A stretch of DNA of 17,349 nucleotides from CAYOXX01 sp964408025 (GTDB lineage: Bacteria; Acidobacteriota; DATKUA01), in contig CAYOXX010000072.1 in the NCBI GenBank assembly GCA_964408025.1, forward strand, positions 1 to 17,349, written 5' to 3'. The notes under the pieces are model-generated. The model was given only the letters and a program-made list of their open reading frames with translations. It did no database searches and was not told the origin of the DNA. Positions 8,177 through 15,348 of the stretch are shown piece by piece. The first letter of the stretch is position 1; each line of letters begins with the position of its first letter. The translations under genes and the position numbers were made by a program.

Positions 8177-8299
8177 CCCGTTTCGACGGCTATCCCTTAC
8201 GACAATTCCGGGCTGTGTGGTAACCTGTGCTCCGCCTACCGACCGGCGTGCGCAGTCACGGGAGCACGCGGGCGGGGCTCCGGAAGGGGGAGAGGAGCG

Positions 8300-9850
8300 A
8301 TGCGGCTTCGGCCCTGGCTTGCGGTCTTGTGCGTTTGCCTGCCGCTCGGCGCGCCGGCGCCCCGGGCCGAGGAGGAGGGCACCGCGCGCGCTGCGCGGTC
8401 GATAACCGTCGTGGAGCTGCGCGAGCACGTCTACTACCTGGCCTCCGACGAACTGGAGGGGCGGGGAACCGGCGAGGCGGGCTACGACGCCGCGGCGCGC
8501 TACGCCGCCATGCAGTTCCGTGCCGCCGGCCTGGCCACCCTCCTGGCTGGAAAGGATGGCCGCGAAACGTTCCTCCAGGAGTTTTCACTGGTCAGCCACG
8601 TCCTCGGCGACGGCAACTCGCTTACCGTATGCTGCGGCGACGACGAGGTCTCCTTATCGGTCGGCAAGCATTATCTGCTGCTCAGCCCCGGCGGCGATCC
8701 CGAAGCGGTGCTCGATTTCTCCGAGCCGCTATTCGTCGGCTACGGTGGTCGGAGCGACTACGAGGGGCTCGACGCGCGCGGCAGGATTGTGCTGGCGCTC
8801 AGCGGCGATCCGCCAGACGCCAGCCACCCGGACCCGATCGAGGCCGTGGACCGCTGGCGCCGCCACGCCTCGCTCGACCGCGGACCGCTGGCCAAGGCGC
8901 GGACGGCGATGGAAATGGGCGCCGCCGCCGCCGTCATCGTCACCGACGCGCAGGCCGTGCGCGCCTGGGACGGCTGGAGATTCGAGCTCGCGGAGAACCG
9001 CCTTGACCTCGCCTCCGCCGTCTCCCCGGCCGCCAAGGTTCGGATACCGGTGGTAGTCGTCGGCCCGGAGGCGGCCGACGCCATCTTCGCCGCAGGCGGG
9101 CGCCATCCGCCCCAAGCCGCCGAGGGTGTCCGGCTAGGGCTTGTAGTCGACTACCGGCTCGAAGAGATCGCCACCCGCAACGTGGTGGCCATGGTGCCGG
9201 GGACCGACCCGGAATTGAGCGACCAGTACATCACCGTCGGAGCGCACCTCGACCATCTCGGCATCGAGGACGGGCAGGTTTACAACGGCGCCGACGACAA
9301 CGCCAGCGGCTCGGCCGCGGTTCTCGAGATAGCCGAGGCGGTTGCCGCGCACCCCAGCGCCAGGCCGGTCGTCTTCATCCTCTACGCCGGCGAGGAGCTC
9401 GGCCTCTTCGGCTCGCGCCACTTCGTGGACCGCTGCCCCGTGCCCGTCGACGAGGTGATGGTGAACATCAACCTCGACATGATCGGGCGCTACGACCCCC
9501 GCAACCCCGAATCGGACGGAATCTACGCCGTCGGCGCAGCGCGCACCTGCCCTGAGCTGGCCGGGATCCTGCGGGCGGTGAACGAACGGACGGTCAGGCT
9601 GCCGCTGGACTACAGCGGTGGCGACGGCTGGTTCGGGGGCAGCGACCACTTCAACTTCCACGAGCGCGGCATACCGGTGGTCTTCTTCACCAACGACGAA
9701 CATCCCGACTACCACCAGCCGACCGACGACGCCGACCGCATCGAGTATGACAACCTCCGCAGCATCGCCGTGCTGGCCTACTGGCTGGTGATGGAGCTGG
9801 GGGATCGCGAGCACGCACTCTGTGCCGGTGAGGGTGGCGGTGTCAGATGA
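8300..9850 (+). CDS. Exported M28-family zinc peptidase with PA-like insert, copy 1
   Basis: Predicted di-zinc metallopeptidase (aminopeptidase/carboxypeptidase family M28), 516 aa, exported. Start ATG 8300 follows a purine-rich GGGGGAGAGGAG and opens a Sec signal (MRLRPWLAVLCVCLPLGAP, cleavage likely after PRA near residue 23). An N-terminal helical segment holds LASDELEGRGTGE (about 46-58). A PA-like insert runs from about 135 to 275. The catalytic motifs are all present: AHLDH (H316, D318), GADDNASGS (D332/D333), YAGEELGLFGS (E365/E366), NINLDMIGR (D393) and DYHQPTDD (H472). It probably trims peptides outside the cytoplasm; the exact specificity cannot be read. It is the first of two tandem paralogs 52 bp apart, probably one transcript. 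Confidence 0.92.
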   Translation: MRLRPWLAVLCVCLPLGAPAPRAEEEGTARAARSITVVELREHVYYLASDELEGRGTGEAGYDAAARYAAMQFRAAGLATLLAGKDGRETFLQEFSLVSHVLGDGNSLTVCCGDDEVSLSVGKHYLLLSPGGDPEAVLDFSEPLFVGYGGRSDYEGLDARGRIVLALSGDPPDASHPDPIEAVDRWRRHASLDRGPLAKARTAMEMGAAAAVIVTDAQAVRAWDGWRFELAENRLDLASAVSPAAKVRIPVVVVGPEAADAIFAAGGRHPPQAAEGVRLGLVVDYRLEEIATRNVVAMVPGTDPELSDQYITVGAHLDHLGIEDGQVYNGADDNASGSAAVLEIAEAVAAHPSARPVVFILYAGEELGLFGSRHFVDRCPVPVDEVMVNINLDMIGRYDPRNPESDGIYAVGAARTCPELAGILRAVNERTVRLPLDYSGGDGWFGGSDHFNFHERGIPVVFFTNDEHPDYHQPTDDADRIEYDNLRSIAVLAYWLVMELGDREHALCAGEGGGVR

Positions 9851-9891
9851 CGGAGTGTTCAGTTAACTTGATAAATCGACTTTCGGATGGG

Positions 9892-9896
9892 AGGAG
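9892..9896 (+). promoter_or_regulatory. Ribosome binding site of the second M28 gene
   Basis: AGGAG within GGGAGGAGA, six bases before ATG 9903. It fixes the start in a 52-bp gap (9851-9902) that is more AT-rich than its surroundings and shows no promoter or terminator. Confidence 0.75.
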
Positions 9897-9902
9897 ATTT
9901 AA

Positions 9903-11507
9903 ATGAGACGGTATCAGCAAGCACTTGTAGCCTGCTTCGCGATTCTGTTCGCGTTCGCGGCGGCGGGCGGCCCCGACGGGAGGCCTGAGGAGTCGCCGTC
10001 GCAGTCGATAACCCTGGCGGAGCTGCGCGACCACATGTTCTATCTCGCCTCCGACGAACTGGAAGGGCGGATGACGGGCGAGGAGGGCTATCGCATCGCG
10101 GCCCGTTACTGCGTCACGCAGTTCCGCGCCGCCGGCCTGCAGCCAATATGGACAAACGACGAGGACGTAGCCGGCTTCCTGCAGCCGGTGCCGCTGGTCC
10201 GTAGCCGGACCGGTGAGGGCAACTCGCTGACGCTGGTCCGCGGCGACGAGGAAACTGTCTTCGAGATCGGCGAGAGGTACCTGCTCCCCGAGGCCGGCGA
10301 TCCGGAGGGGTTGCAGGCTATAGAAGCCGAGCTGCTCTTCGTCGGCTACGGCATCCACGAGCCGGAGCACGGCTGGGACGACTACGACGGTCTGGAGGTG
10401 GAAAGCAGGGTAGTGGTTTTCCTGCTCGGCGCGCCCCGGCGCGACGGCGAGCCGGTGCTGCCCGGCGAGCTGCACGCGGGGTATGCCCACACGATGCGGG
10501 GTTCGGTCAGGAAAGCCGCCGCGGCCGCGGAGTTGGGAGCCGCCGCCGTCGCGATCGTGCCCAACATGGACATCGCCTTCGGCTGGAACATGATTCGCAA
10601 TTTCTTAGGCCGTGACAGGATCAGCTACGCCGGCGAGGAAGGCGGGGGAGCCGAAAGTCCGATCCCTATCCTCCTGCTGCACCCGATGCTGGTTAATGAA
10701 CTCTTCGACGGCACCGATTTCAACCCGATGCGCTTCCAGCAGAGCGGCGATCTGGAAGAGTATCGCCGCTTCGAGCTGGACGGCGTTCGTCTGCGGCTGG
10801 CAGTCGACGTAGTCAGGACCGAGTTCTGCGAGCAGAACGTGGTGGCTATGGTGCCGGGGACCGACCCGGAGCTGGCGGACCAGTACATCACGGTCGGCGC
10901 GCACCTCGACCACGTCGGCATGCGGGGCGAACAGGTCATGAACGGCGCCGACGACAACGCCAGCGGCTCGGTGGCCATCCTCGAGGCCGCCGAGGCGGTG
11001 GCCATGGCGCCGCCGCGCCGCCCGGTCATCTTCATCCTCTACGCCGCCGAGGAGGTCGGGCTCTTCGGCTCGCGCTACTTCGCCGACCACCCGCCCGTGC
11101 CGATCGGCGAGGTGATGGTCAACATCAACCTCGACATGGTGGGGCGCACCGACCCCCGCCTCGAGGAGACCGGCGGCATCTTCGCCATCGGCTCGACGAA
11201 GCTCTGCATGGAACTCCACGACGCGGTGGTCGCGGCCAACGAGCGGGTCGGTTTACCGCTTGACTTCAGCCTCGACGAGAACGACCCGCAGAACTACTTC
11301 GGCCGCAGCGATCACTACAACTTCCACCGCCACGGCGTCCCGACGGTCTTTTTCTCCAGCGGCGAGCACGCCGACTACCACCAGCCCAGCGACGACGCCG
11401 ACAGGATCGAGTACGCAAAGCTGCAGCAGGTCTCGCGGCTGGTCTACGAGCTGGTGATGGCTCTTGGCGACCGCGAGGAGCCGCTCTGCGCCGATAGAGA
11501 GCGGTAA
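9903..11507 (+). CDS. Exported M28-family zinc peptidase with PA-like insert, copy 2
   Basis: Paralog of the preceding gene, 534 aa. A Sec signal is visible (MRRYQQALVACFAILFAFAAA, cleavage near residue 21-23). The N-terminal LASDELEGRMTGEEGY and the catalytic half match copy 1 closely; the shared MVPGTDPEL...DQYITVGAHLDH stretch is also similar at the DNA level. The middle PA-like region (about 125-300) has diverged and carries extra residues. Zinc ligands and catalytic residues are intact: H334, D336, D350/D351, E383/E384, D411 and H493, so both enzymes should be active. Divergence of the insert with a constant active site suggests different substrate preference or partner binding. The gene ends 290 bp before the convergent flagellar operon. 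Confidence 0.92.
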   Translation: MRRYQQALVACFAILFAFAAAGGPDGRPEESPSQSITLAELRDHMFYLASDELEGRMTGEEGYRIAARYCVTQFRAAGLQPIWTNDEDVAGFLQPVPLVRSRTGEGNSLTLVRGDEETVFEIGERYLLPEAGDPEGLQAIEAELLFVGYGIHEPEHGWDDYDGLEVESRVVVFLLGAPRRDGEPVLPGELHAGYAHTMRGSVRKAAAAAELGAAAVAIVPNMDIAFGWNMIRNFLGRDRISYAGEEGGGAESPIPILLLHPMLVNELFDGTDFNPMRFQQSGDLEEYRRFELDGVRLRLAVDVVRTEFCEQNVVAMVPGTDPELADQYITVGAHLDHVGMRGEQVMNGADDNASGSVAILEAAEAVAMAPPRRPVIFILYAAEEVGLFGSRYFADHPPVPIGEVMVNINLDMVGRTDPRLEETGGIFAIGSTKLCMELHDAVVAANERVGLPLDFSLDENDPQNYFGRSDHYNFHRHGVPTVFFSSGEHADYHQPSDDADRIEYAKLQQVSRLVYELVMALGDREEPLCADRER

Positions 11508-11796
11508 GGGCATTCGGGGGCTTCCGTGGGGCCCCTCCGTTTCGGGCGGACGAATTAACAGCCCCTTCTGCGAGCCGCGCGGCCGAATTGCAGGCGAAGA
11601 GGCCGAGGGCGCGGGCATGAGCTTGTCCGCTGGCGGCGGAGCCCGCATGGACTGCTTACGCACACTAATATCTTTGAGAAAAAGGTGAGGCCGCGTGTTG
11701 CTGCGGCCTCGCGAAGAGTGGAAGAATGTGAGTGGTGTTTACCCTGTTCGGGGTTGCCGAAAGGGCAAGGAGAATAGTGGGTGCTTTAAACTCCTT
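11508..11796. other. Convergent intergenic region between M28 pair and fliK
   Basis: No gene is supported here. A small open frame at 11464-11688 overlaps the peptidase end and shows no family signal. The region contains GGGGCCCC (11531-11538), a GCGGGC/GCCCGC inverted repeat, the fliK-side terminator (11677-11710) and two short hairpins next to fliK: TTGCC-5-GGCAA at 11754-11768 and AAGGAG/CTCCTT at 11767-11796. No convincing terminator for the plus-strand peptidases is seen. Confidence 0.5.
11677..11710 (-). terminator. Intrinsic terminator of the flgE-flbD-fliK operon
   Basis: On the minus strand, GAGGCCGC and GCGGCCTC form a perfect 8-bp GC-rich stem (11710-11703 and 11694-11687) with an 8-base loop, followed by ACC and five T (11683-11679). 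It lies 87 bp after the fliK stop. Read on the plus strand the T-tract is on the wrong side, so it should not stop peptidase transcripts well. Confidence 0.8.
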
Positions 11797-13347
11797 TCAC
11801 ACTCGAAGATCGACGAGGTAATCCCCCGTCTCATCGGCGTCCGGCCAGCCGGCTTCGGCATCCGGCGCCGTATCTTCCGTTGCTGAGGAGCGGTCGGGAT
11901 CGGCCTCGCTGCCGTTCCCTCCGCCCGACTCCCGCAGTTGGGAGCCGCCATCGCCTTGCAGGTCGACGACGATCTGTGAGACTTTCAAATTCTGGTTCTG
12001 CAGCGCTTGGTGGAGATTCCTGACATTGGACTCCAGCAGGTCGCGCATGCCTTCGTTCTCGACCACTATCCTAGCCGTCACCTTCTGGCCCTCGACCGCG
12101 ATGCGCACCCTCAGCCAGCCGAGGCGCTCCGGCTTCAGCAGCATACGCACCTCTTCCCGGCCACGGCTGATGGTGATCTTGGTGGCCTTGACCACCTGGC
12201 GCAGCACCTTCTCCGCCTGTGCGGGCTCGCGGGACGGGGCGGTCTTCTGGGCGCTGCCGGCTTCAGAAGCGGGCCGAGTCGGCATCTTGGCGCCCTCGGC
12301 GAGGCCTGCAGTCGGTCCCGACTGCGCGGGAGGAGCAGCGCCCTGGGCCGCCCGCGCCGCCGTAGCGGCCTGGGCGAAGCCCTTGGCTACCGAGGATACT
12401 TTTGCCGAGCCCTGCGCAGTCGCCTGCTGCGCGACGGCGGCCATGAAGTCGCTATGCGCGCTGGTGCCGCCGCCCTGCGGGGCGCCTCCGCTACTTCCCT
12501 TGGACGACATCGCGGAGGCCTGCGGCTGAGTGATCTTGTCGGCAGCGGCCTGCCGCGCGATCGATTCCTGCAACGTGGTTACCAGTCGCTGGGGCTGGCT
12601 CCTGAGGCCGGCGTCCTCGGCCGCCGGGCGATGCACAATCTCCGCCAGCGGCGATTTCATCTGGGACGGCGTTCGCGCGGGCTGAGCCTGCCGGGGAGTC
12701 TCCGCGCCGGGGACTGCCCGCAATTGCCCTTCGGATTGCGGTCGCGCTGGTCCTTCCGATTGCGGTCGCACCTGTCCTTCAGGCGCCGCGACCGCCCGCT
12801 GTTGAGCGGCTATCTGCAGGAAGCCCGCGCGAGACGCACGCGCTGCCGCAACTCGCACGCGGGCTTCGGCATCGGCGGCGCGATTGCCGTCGGGAGCGGG
12901 GTCGGGAGCCTTGAGTGGGCGCGCGGGCTCGCGCTCGGCGGCGGCGCCGCGCCCGCTCTTCGCCTCACGGTTCTCAGCAGCGGAGGCAGCGGGCCTGTTG
13001 CTTTCGGGGGCGACTCGCTCGCCGCCGGGCGAGCGGTGCTCTGCCGGGCTGGGTGCGGCGTCGCGCTCCTGGCGGCTCTGGGGCTTGACTTCGCTCCGCT
13101 GCGGGCTCTCCCGAACGTCTTCGAAGCGCGCCTCTGGCGCCGCGCTCTCGGTACGGGCAGCGAGAGATTCACCATTGTTGTTCTCGGCAAGCGGCAAGAT
13201 CAGCGAGCTGCTGAGAAGATCGATGAACGCGATCTGGGAGGCGGCTGTGTCGGCCGCCAGCGAGCTGCCCTCCCCGGCGTTAAGGCCGGGTCGGTTGGCG
13301 AATGCCTTATCCGCTGTCGGGGCCAGTATCTGCGCCGTCTCGCTCAT
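11797..13347 (-). CDS. fliK: Flagellar hook-length control protein FliK
   Basis: FliK measures hook length and switches the flagellar export apparatus from hook to filament substrates. The product is 516 aa. Residues about 1-385 are low-complexity, rich in Ala, Gln, Pro, Ser and Arg, as expected for the disordered ruler part. The C-terminal Flg_hook domain (about 385-480) shows LLKPERLGWLRVRI near 403-416, ENEGMRDLLESNVRNL and LKVSQIVVDLQ. A 24-bp tandem repeat encodes an RPQSEG repeat in the ruler. The start ATG 13347 lies 23 bp after flbD with only a weak ribosome site. fliK usually precedes flgD and flgE in this cluster; here it is the last gene, after flbD. Confidence 0.9.
   Translation of the reverse strand: MSETAQILAPTADKAFANRPGLNAGEGSSLAADTAASQIAFIDLLSSSLILPLAENNNGESLAARTESAAPEARFEDVRESPQRSEVKPQSRQERDAAPSPAEHRSPGGERVAPESNRPAASAAENREAKSGRGAAAEREPARPLKAPDPAPDGNRAADAEARVRVAAARASRAGFLQIAAQQRAVAAPEGQVRPQSEGPARPQSEGQLRAVPGAETPRQAQPARTPSQMKSPLAEIVHRPAAEDAGLRSQPQRLVTTLQESIARQAAADKITQPQASAMSSKGSSGGAPQGGGTSAHSDFMAAVAQQATAQGSAKVSSVAKGFAQAATAARAAQGAAPPAQSGPTAGLAEGAKMPTRPASEAGSAQKTAPSREPAQAEKVLRQVVKATKITISRGREEVRMLLKPERLGWLRVRIAVEGQKVTARIVVENEGMRDLLESNVRNLHQALQNQNLKVSQIVVDLQGDGGSQLRESGGGNGSEADPDRSSATEDTAPDAEAGWPDADETGDYLVDLRV
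12728..12775 (-). repeat. 24-bp tandem repeat inside fliK
   Basis: Two adjacent 24-bp units (12728-12751 and 12752-12775) differ at a few bases, and the start of a third follows. They encode eight-residue units containing RPQSEG in the disordered ruler region, so unit number could change protein length without a frameshift. Confidence 0.8.
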
Positions 13348-13370
13348 CTTCTACGCGTTCTCGTTCCCCG

Positions 13371-13598
13371 CTACTCGACTATCTGCCCGTCTTCGGGTCG
13401 GCGGAATTCCAGATCGCCTCGGTAGATTCGTCTCTTGAATTCGACGACCGCGTCGATCACGTCCTCCACGCTCTCCTTGACCATCAGCTTCTCCTTGGTG
13501 GTGAGAGAAACTATCGTGTCCGGCGCGGCCTCGACGTACTGTATGACATCGCAGTTAAGCACGAACTTCGTGTCGTCGAAGCGTGTGAGCTCAATCAC
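13371..13598 (-). CDS. flbD: Small flagellar protein, FlbD family
   Basis: 75 aa, matching the short FlbD family found beside flgE and motA in many bacteria: MIELTRFDDTKFVLNCDVI at the start, then VEAAPDTIVSLTTKEKLMVKES-type sequence. It is not the NtrC-like FlbD of Caulobacter. The molecular role is poorly defined; family context links it to hook and motor assembly. Start is GTG 13598, only 5 bp after the flgE stop. Its GAGG ribosome site lies inside the last flgE codons, so translation is probably coupled. Confidence 0.88.
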   Translation of the reverse strand: MIELTRFDDTKFVLNCDVIQYVEAAPDTIVSLTTKEKLMVKESVEDVIDAVVEFKRRIYRGDLEFRRPEDGQIVE

Positions 13599-13603
13599 CG
13601 TGG

Positions 13604-15034
13604 TTACCTCGTCAGGTTAATCGCTTCCTGGAGCAGGTTGTCGTTGGTGACGATGACCCGGGAGTTAGCCTGGAAGCCTCTTTCGGAGATGATGAGGTTG
13701 GTGAACTCCTCGGCCAGGTCGACATTGCTGAGCTCGAGCATGGAGCCGCTGATGTTGCCGCGGCCGCCGGTAGACGGTGTGCCGATTGCCGGCTGGCCCG
13801 AACCTGGAGTCTCGAGGAACTCGTTGTCGCCGATCGCCAGCAGGCCCTGCGGGTTGTTGAAGTTGGCCAAAGCGACTTGCGCCAGGTCGCGGACGTCGCC
13901 GTTGCTGAAGAGCCCCGATATGGTGCCGTCGGGCGCGACGATAATCGAGTTCAGCGAGCCGACGCCGAAGCCGTCCTGGATTGTAGAGCTGGTCGCAGAG
14001 CCGGCTTCCGTCGCGAAGGTGGTGATGTTGGTGGAGCCGTCGTCGTTGAATACATCCCAGTCGAATGTGATCAGGTCAGCACCGGAGGCGAAGGTGAAGG
14101 TTCCACCCGGGATCTCGATGCCGGTCGGATCCGTCCCCGTGAGCAGATCGAAGGTGCCTATGTTGTTCTGGGTGGCGCCGGAGAAGTCGACCTCCTGCAG
14201 CGTGCCGGAGGCATCGAAGTGAAGCAGCCCCTCGAACTCGCCGGTGGCCAGCGACGCGGTGTCGGGGACGAGGGCGCCGGTCAGCAGCGAGTAGCTCTGC
14301 CCGGCCGTGCCCACCGGCGTGCCGCCGGCATCGAGGACCTCCGATGCGTCCATGCGGATATCGAAGCCCCAGGAGATAGCCGTCCCGGCGGGGGCTCCCG
14401 CGGGAGGCGTATCGTAGCGCCGGTAGACGTAGCTGATCGTGTGGGACACTCCGAGCGAGTCGAAGACGCGCACCGGCGTGGAGAACTCCCCGGTGGCCGC
14501 GTCGGCCAGCGCGTCGGCGTCGAGCATGGTCATCATCTGGAGCTCCGTGGTGGAGTTCGGGCTGCTGGTGATCTGCGAGGAGATGTTGAGCGCCATCGGC
14601 GAGGTGGAGGTGACGATGGAGCCGGTGGCGTCGGCCAGGTAGCCGAGCACCCTCTTGCCCGCGGGCGTCACCAGGTCGCCTCCGCTGTCGAAGCTGAACT
14701 TGCCGGCGCGGGTGTAGGACATGCCTGTGGCGCCGCTGAGCATGAAGAAGCCGGCGCCCTGGATCGCCATATCGGTGGCCTGGCCGCTGCTGCGCAGCGT
14801 ACCCTGGGCGAAGATCTGGTCGATAGCGCTGACCCGCGTGCCGAGCCCGACCTCCATCGGGTTGCCGGCTCCGTTGACGGCGCTGGCGAGGCTGGCCCCC
14901 AGAACGTCGGCGAAGCTGACGAAGCTCCGCTTGTAGCCGATGGTGTTTATGTTAGCCAGGTTGTTGCCGATGACGTCGATAGCCATCCTGTTTGCGTTGA
15001 GGCCCGCCAACGCCGAGTAAAACGAACTGGACAT
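13604..15034 (-). CDS. flgE: Flagellar hook protein FlgE
   Basis: Structural subunit of the hook, the universal joint outside the outer membrane. The product is 476 aa. The N-terminal rod/hook motif (residues about 4-35: YSALAGLNANRMAIDVIGNN followed by LANINTIGYKR) and the C-terminal helix (about 430-476: SNVDLAEEFTNLIISERGFQ, then IVTNDNLLQEAINLTR) form the conserved coiled D0 ends. A FlgE/F/G core lies between, with the less conserved, Gly/Ser/Thr-rich surface domains at about 150-380. There is no Sec signal, as expected for type III flagellar export. ATG 15034 has a strong AGGAGAGGT six bases upstream. First gene of flgE-flbD-fliK, behind a sigma-54-type promoter. Confidence 0.95.
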   Translation of the reverse strand: MSSSFYSALAGLNANRMAIDVIGNNLANINTIGYKRSFVSFADVLGASLASAVNGAGNPMEVGLGTRVSAIDQIFAQGTLRSSGQATDMAIQGAGFFMLSGATGMSYTRAGKFSFDSGGDLVTPAGKRVLGYLADATGSIVTSTSPMALNISSQITSSPNSTTELQMMTMLDADALADAATGEFSTPVRVFDSLGVSHTISYVYRRYDTPPAGAPAGTAISWGFDIRMDASEVLDAGGTPVGTAGQSYSLLTGALVPDTASLATGEFEGLLHFDASGTLQEVDFSGATQNNIGTFDLLTGTDPTGIEIPGGTFTFASGADLITFDWDVFNDDGSTNITTFATEAGSATSSTIQDGFGVGSLNSIIVAPDGTISGLFSNGDVRDLAQVALANFNNPQGLLAIGDNEFLETPGSGQPAIGTPSTGGRGNISGSMLELSNVDLAEEFTNLIISERGFQANSRVIVTNDNLLQEAINLTR

Positions 15035-15040
15035 CGCTCA

Positions 15041-15049
15041 ACCTCTCCT
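15041..15049 (-). promoter_or_regulatory. Strong ribosome binding site of flgE
   Basis: AGGAGAGGT on the minus strand, six bases before ATG 15034. It fits a gene whose product is needed in many copies per flagellum. Confidence 0.8.
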
Positions 15050-15065
15050 CTCGATATAGTCCGCC

Positions 15066-15132
15066 CCCATATGGGTTGGGGGGCCCCCGGGGAGAACTGT
15101 CCCTTGAGAACAGTCCCCCCGGGGGGCAGTTC
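15066..15132. repeat. Palindrome and short-repeat cluster in the flgE leader
   Basis: Elements packed into 67 bp: CCCATATGGG (15066-15075), a run of G6-C5-G4 (15078-15092), ACTGT/ACAGT arms (15096-15100, 15110-15114) and the perfect palindrome C6G6 (15115-15126). The motif GAACWGYCCC occurs three times: 15094-15103 and 15108-15117 on plus, and 15132-15123 on minus. The segment lies inside the predicted flgE 5' leader. Confidence 0.6.
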
Positions 15133-15149
15133 GACGCAGTCGCCGAACA

Positions 15150-15169
15150 GCGGTTGCTCAAATAACCGC
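15150..15169. repeat. Hairpin GCGGTT/AACCGC near the predicted flgE transcript start
   Basis: Perfect 6-bp arms and an 8-base loop. It lies directly where transcription from the sigma-54-type promoter should begin (about 15169), so it could form a 5'-terminal stem that protects the mRNA. Confidence 0.4.
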
Positions 15170-15178
15170 CCCAGTCGC

Positions 15179-15194
15179 AGCAGTTCCCGTGCCA
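15179..15194 (-). promoter_or_regulatory. Sigma-54 (RpoN) promoter of flgE
   Basis: The minus strand reads TGGCACGGGAACTGCT. This matches the -24/-12 consensus TGGCACG-N4-TTGCW at every fixed position except one (C for the first T), with the required 10 bases between GG and GC. It lies about 145 bp upstream of flgE and points toward it. Hook genes are under RpoN and an enhancer-binding activator in many polar-flagellated bacteria. The activator gene is not in the window. Confidence 0.75.
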
Positions 15195-15276
15195 AGGCCG
15201 CGGCTGTGTCGGCACGCTGCCGCCAAGTTGCTGTTCTCCAGTGAGTTGGGATGATTACTTGTGTAAGCGGCGAATC

Positions 15277-15293
15277 CGCCCGGCTCCCGGGCG
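15277..15293. repeat. Stem-loop CGCCCGG-CTC-CCGGGCG after gatB
   Basis: Perfect 7-bp GC arms with a 3-base loop, 56 bp downstream of the gatB stop. No T-tract follows on the minus strand. It may be a weak or factor-assisted terminator separating gatB from flgE. Confidence 0.4.
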
Positions 15294-15348
15294 ATGGGGA
15301 AAAAGTTGCCGCCGGCAGCCCGCGGGCCAGAAGGAATTGCCCAATCAA

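Larger units (their letters stand above)
7865..8299. other. Gene-free 435-bp stretch with inverted repeats
   Basis: No supported gene lies here. A reading frame open from 7889 joins the M28 peptidase in frame, but its product lacks any family signature and would bury the signal peptide. The stretch holds three inverted repeats (7941-7997, 8023-8075, 8157-8176), a palindrome TTGCGCAA at 7889-7896, and a repeated GCGCAAG at 7864-7870 and 7891-7897. A weak promoter-like TAACCT (8220-8225) precedes the peptidase gene without a good -35. Confidence 0.6.

Noticed and set aside
7889..8299. 137-codon N-terminal extension of the first M28 peptidase
   Set aside because: It would bury a good signal peptide, has no family similarity, and the ATG at 8300 has a purine-rich ribosome site.
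11518..11538. GC-rich hairpin after the second M28 gene as terminator
   Set aside because: Only about five pairs can form and no T-tract follows on the plus strand.
12007..13425. 472-codon plus-strand frame opposite fliK
   Set aside because: Arg/Leu/Gly/Ser-rich composition without any family motif; fliK on the other strand has a clear Flg_hook domain.
13877..15244. 455-codon plus-strand frame opposite flgE
   Set aside because: Shadow of flgE; no motif, and it runs over the flgE promoter region.
14947..15348. 133-codon minus-strand frame between gatB and flgE
   Set aside because: It overlaps the flgE start by 88 bp in another frame, covers the sigma-54 promoter and leader hairpins, and shows no recognisable domain.
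15250..15348. Possible CRISPR or tRNA in the gatB-flgE spacer
   Set aside because: Repeats are single palindromes without regular spacers, and no cloverleaf with a TPsiC-like arm can be drawn.
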